Shown here in pieces: positions 49,693 to 50,981 of a DNA stretch of 50,981 bases. The stretch is taken from NCBI GenBank assembly GCA_024228355.1, contig JAAETN010000196.1, forward strand, positions 1-50,981, in the 5' to 3' direction. This DNA is from Maribacter sp. (lineage in GTDB: Bacteria; Bacteroidota; Bacteroidia; Flavobacteriales; Flavobacteriaceae). Numbering within the stretch: position 1 is the stretch's first letter; every line of letters starts with the position of its first letter. The notes below the pieces were generated by a model, which saw nothing but the letters and a program-made list of their open reading frames with translations, had not been told where the DNA came from and did no database searches. A program made the translations under genes and the position numbers.

Positions 49693-50152
49693 TTAAATTT
49701 GATGTCATTTCATAATCTCGGAAGTAAAAAGTTATTTCTCCTGGTACAATTAATATTTAAATAATAGTAACCTACTATTAATTGCTAAATTGCCTATAAA
49801 AGGAACATTTTTTGGGACACCACTTTATTCTTTAGTAGATAGTATTATAAACAAACCCACCATCATTTAAACTTTAGAAATTCAGTATTAATTCTCAACT
49901 ATTGAAGGTATACAACAACCGTTTTTTAAAGAACCTAAGAGCGGTTTAAAAATTGAAAGAATCAAGGTAAGTATGAGTATTGTGTAGTCATGCATTTAAC
50001 GAATAAATAGGGATTAAGTATTCGAGATGGACTTGAATCTTAGTTACTTAGAAATTAATTAGTCATAATATTCTCCTTTATAGTATTTAGATATAGTATC
50101 TTTATTTGAGTAAAAAGATGCTGAAACATCAACCAGAATGTCAACTACAAAT

Positions 50153-50185
50153 AAAAACCCCCGTAATTATTGATATTACGAAGGT
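50153..50185 (-). terminator. terminator following the tRNA-Phe relic
   Basis: On the minus strand CCTTCGTAAT/ATTACGGGGG pairs (with G-U pairs) around ATCAATA and is followed by TTTTT. It lies right after the relic 3' end, as a tRNA terminator should. Confidence 0.65.
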
Positions 50186-50190
50186 CTTCT

Positions 50191-50238
50191 GTGGTACCTC
50201 CAGGATTAACTGCGCTTTGCTTGTTGTTCCTTTGGTAC
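50191..50238 (-). pseudogene. tRNA-Phe relic (fragment B)
   Basis: The 15 bases GTGGTACCTCCAGGA are identical to the 3' end of the intact gene, and GGTACC recurs 47 bases later where the 5' acceptor arm would be. The middle has no tRNA-like arms. It is a decayed or deleted copy of the tRNA-Phe gene, followed by its own terminator. Confidence 0.55.
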
Positions 50239-50261
50239 CCCATGTGAAAATGCTAAACCAC

Positions 50262-50286
50262 GCACCTAAAAAGGTGCTTGTTTTTT
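50262..50286 (+). terminator. orphan plus-strand terminator
   Basis: GCACCT/AGGTGC with a four-base loop and TTGTTTTTT. No plus-strand gene ends just upstream, so it may be left from a lost gene. Confidence 0.5.
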
Positions 50287-50330
50287 AAAGGCGCTTCTTA
50301 CAAAGTAAACTTTGTTCAATCGCTCCAATA

Positions 50331-50358
50331 AAAAACCCGCTCAAAAGAGAGCGGGTTT
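50331..50358 (-). terminator. terminator of the tRNA-Phe gene
   Basis: AACCCGCTC/GAGCGGGTT with a six-base loop (50334-50357), followed on the minus strand by TTTTTT. Confidence 0.85.
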
Positions 50359-50369
50359 AGCGTGTTAAG

Positions 50370-50442
<73 letters not shown>

Positions 50443-50525
50443 AGTATTTCAGTTTTCATGAAGCCCCAGAAAAGTTGAAGGCCTTGTCCGCCGAAGCTCA
50501 AGAACTGCTTGTGCAAAGGCGGGTG

Positions 50526-50556
50526 CAAATATAATTTCAAAATTAGGATATACAAA
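50526..50556 (-). promoter_or_regulatory. strong promoter for the tRNA-Phe gene
   Basis: On the minus strand TTTG (50556-50553), a 19-base spacer and TATATTTG (50533-50526), followed by CACCCGCC. This is a full -33/-7 match, and the GC-rich stretch after the -7 box is usual at stable RNA promoters. The transcript would have a leader of about 75 bases removed by processing. Confidence 0.78.
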
Positions 50557-50608
50557 CAAAAACCAAAAAAAAGGTGATTGTTTTTTTTCATTTACAGATC
50601 TTTGTTAA

Positions 50609-50981
50609 ATGAATTTGATTATAGATGTTGGAAATACCTTTGTAAAGCTCGCAGTTTTTAAAAACAGTAACCTTTTGCTTAACGAATCAACAGAGGTCGA
50701 AAATCTAATAAATAGAACAAAGTTGATTTTTCATGAATTTCCTCAAATAGATTGGGCCATTGTGTCTTCAGTTGTGGACTTGGGTAAAAGTGAAATGAAA
50801 GCACTCACTGATTTTTGTAATGTTCATATTCTGAACCATCAATCCAAAATACCTTTTAAAAATTTATATGCCTCACCCACAACATTAGGTGTTGATCGAA
50901 TTGCTTTGGCCGCCGCTGCGTTTTATAATAGTACAAATATCACTACTTTGGTTATTGATGCCGGAACATGCATTACCTATG
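50609..50981 (+). CDS. coaX: type III pantothenate kinase, 3' end outside window
   Basis: The first 124 residues of a CoaX protein. LIIDVGNTFVKLAVF carries the ASKHA phosphate-1 Asp; IVSSVVDLGK, NLYASPTTLGVDRIALAAAA and VIDAGTCITY follow, the last with the phosphate-2 Asp. It phosphorylates pantothenate with ATP in coenzyme A synthesis. Type III enzymes are typical of Bacteroidota. It is divergent from the tRNA-Phe gene. The rest of the gene is cut off by the window edge. Confidence 0.95.
   Translation, partial: MNLIIDVGNTFVKLAVFKNSNLLLNESTEVENLINRTKLIFHEFPQIDWAIVSSVVDLGKSEMKALTDFCNVHILNHQSKIPFKNLYASPTTLGVDRIALAAAAFYNSTNITTLVIDAGTCITY

Larger units (their letters stand above)
49434..50369. 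other. 936-base intergenic region, mostly without genes
   Basis: It contains the tetR promoter, a tRNA-Ser-like 3' fragment, a tRNA-Phe relic with its terminator, an orphan terminator and the terminator of the intact tRNA-Phe gene. I see no convincing protein gene. The rest is AT-rich sequence with scattered stops in all frames. Confidence 0.7.

Noticed and set aside
50106-50288. A 60-codon plus-strand ORF
   Set aside because: It runs through a terminator, a tRNA-Phe relic and another terminator, and has no protein-like pattern.
50443-50535. An open frame reading H-E-A-P-E-K-L-K-A-L-S-A-E-A-Q-E-L-L between the tRNA and its promoter
   Set aside because: It looks protein-like but has no start codon or homologous context in this window. 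The same bases are explained as the tRNA leader and the GC-rich part of a stable RNA promoter.

Overview
The window comes from an AT-rich member of the Bacteroidota, most likely a marine Flavobacteriaceae (family-level inference, no database search). Support: several promoters carry the Bacteroidota -7 box TAnnTTTG, some with a TTG/TTTG about 19-21 bases upstream; exported proteins have Bacteroidota-style lipoprotein or Sec signals; isoprenoids come from the mevalonate route; and arginine and proline genes form one operon as in Flavobacteriia.

Layout. 1-5631: maltose/maltodextrin operon (LacI regulator cut by the window edge, beta-phosphoglucomutase, GH65 phosphorylase, GH13 lipoprotein). 5691-9347: small housekeeping genes (membrane protein, GDPD lipoprotein, HI0933-type flavoprotein, DUF1697, TspO). 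9441-14296: mevalonate genes mvaD and mevalonate kinase, a UbiA prenyltransferase, a nitrilase and an RsuA/RluB pseudouridine synthase. 14289-26576: a minus-strand arginine/proline operon (GNAT, argG, argC, proC, argD, proA, proB, carbamoyltransferase, argB, argE, argH). Two DUF559 nuclease genes with conserved hairpin arrays sit inside it, and a leader peptide ending Arg-Arg-Pro precedes it. 26584-33636: a minus-strand run with an FAD oxidoreductase, a polyferredoxin-like membrane protein, a YwqK-type repeat protein and three glycosyltransferases. 33742-40565: plus-strand envelope genes (DUF547, beta-barrel, GH113-like lipoprotein, POTRA/barrel protein, and a tandem pair of amidase-like proteins of which the first lacks most catalytic residues). 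40690-46325: a minus-strand arsenosugar-type operon (rhodanese, TIGR04282, PNP, ArsM, PiT, DUF547, TIGR04283) with no radical-SAM ArsS gene. 46405-47973: GH32 fructan hydrolase. 48001-50442: a gene-poor region with a TetR regulator and a small exported protein, bounded by repeated tRNA-Phe 3' ends. 50609-end: start of coaX.

The most striking signals are these. (1) Two DUF559-plus-hairpin units are each placed at the stop codon of an arginine gene, and their hairpins differ in sequence but keep their pairing. The one after argH has left a second copy of the argH 3' end on its far side, which suggests a mobile, homing-like element that replaces the tail of its host gene. (2) A 27-codon leader ORF starts within a few bases of the expected transcription start of the arginine/proline operon and ends in tandem Arg codons plus Pro, followed by a hairpin, suggesting ribosome-mediated attenuation. 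(3) tRNA-Phe 3' ends with terminators occur three times, suggesting old integration events.
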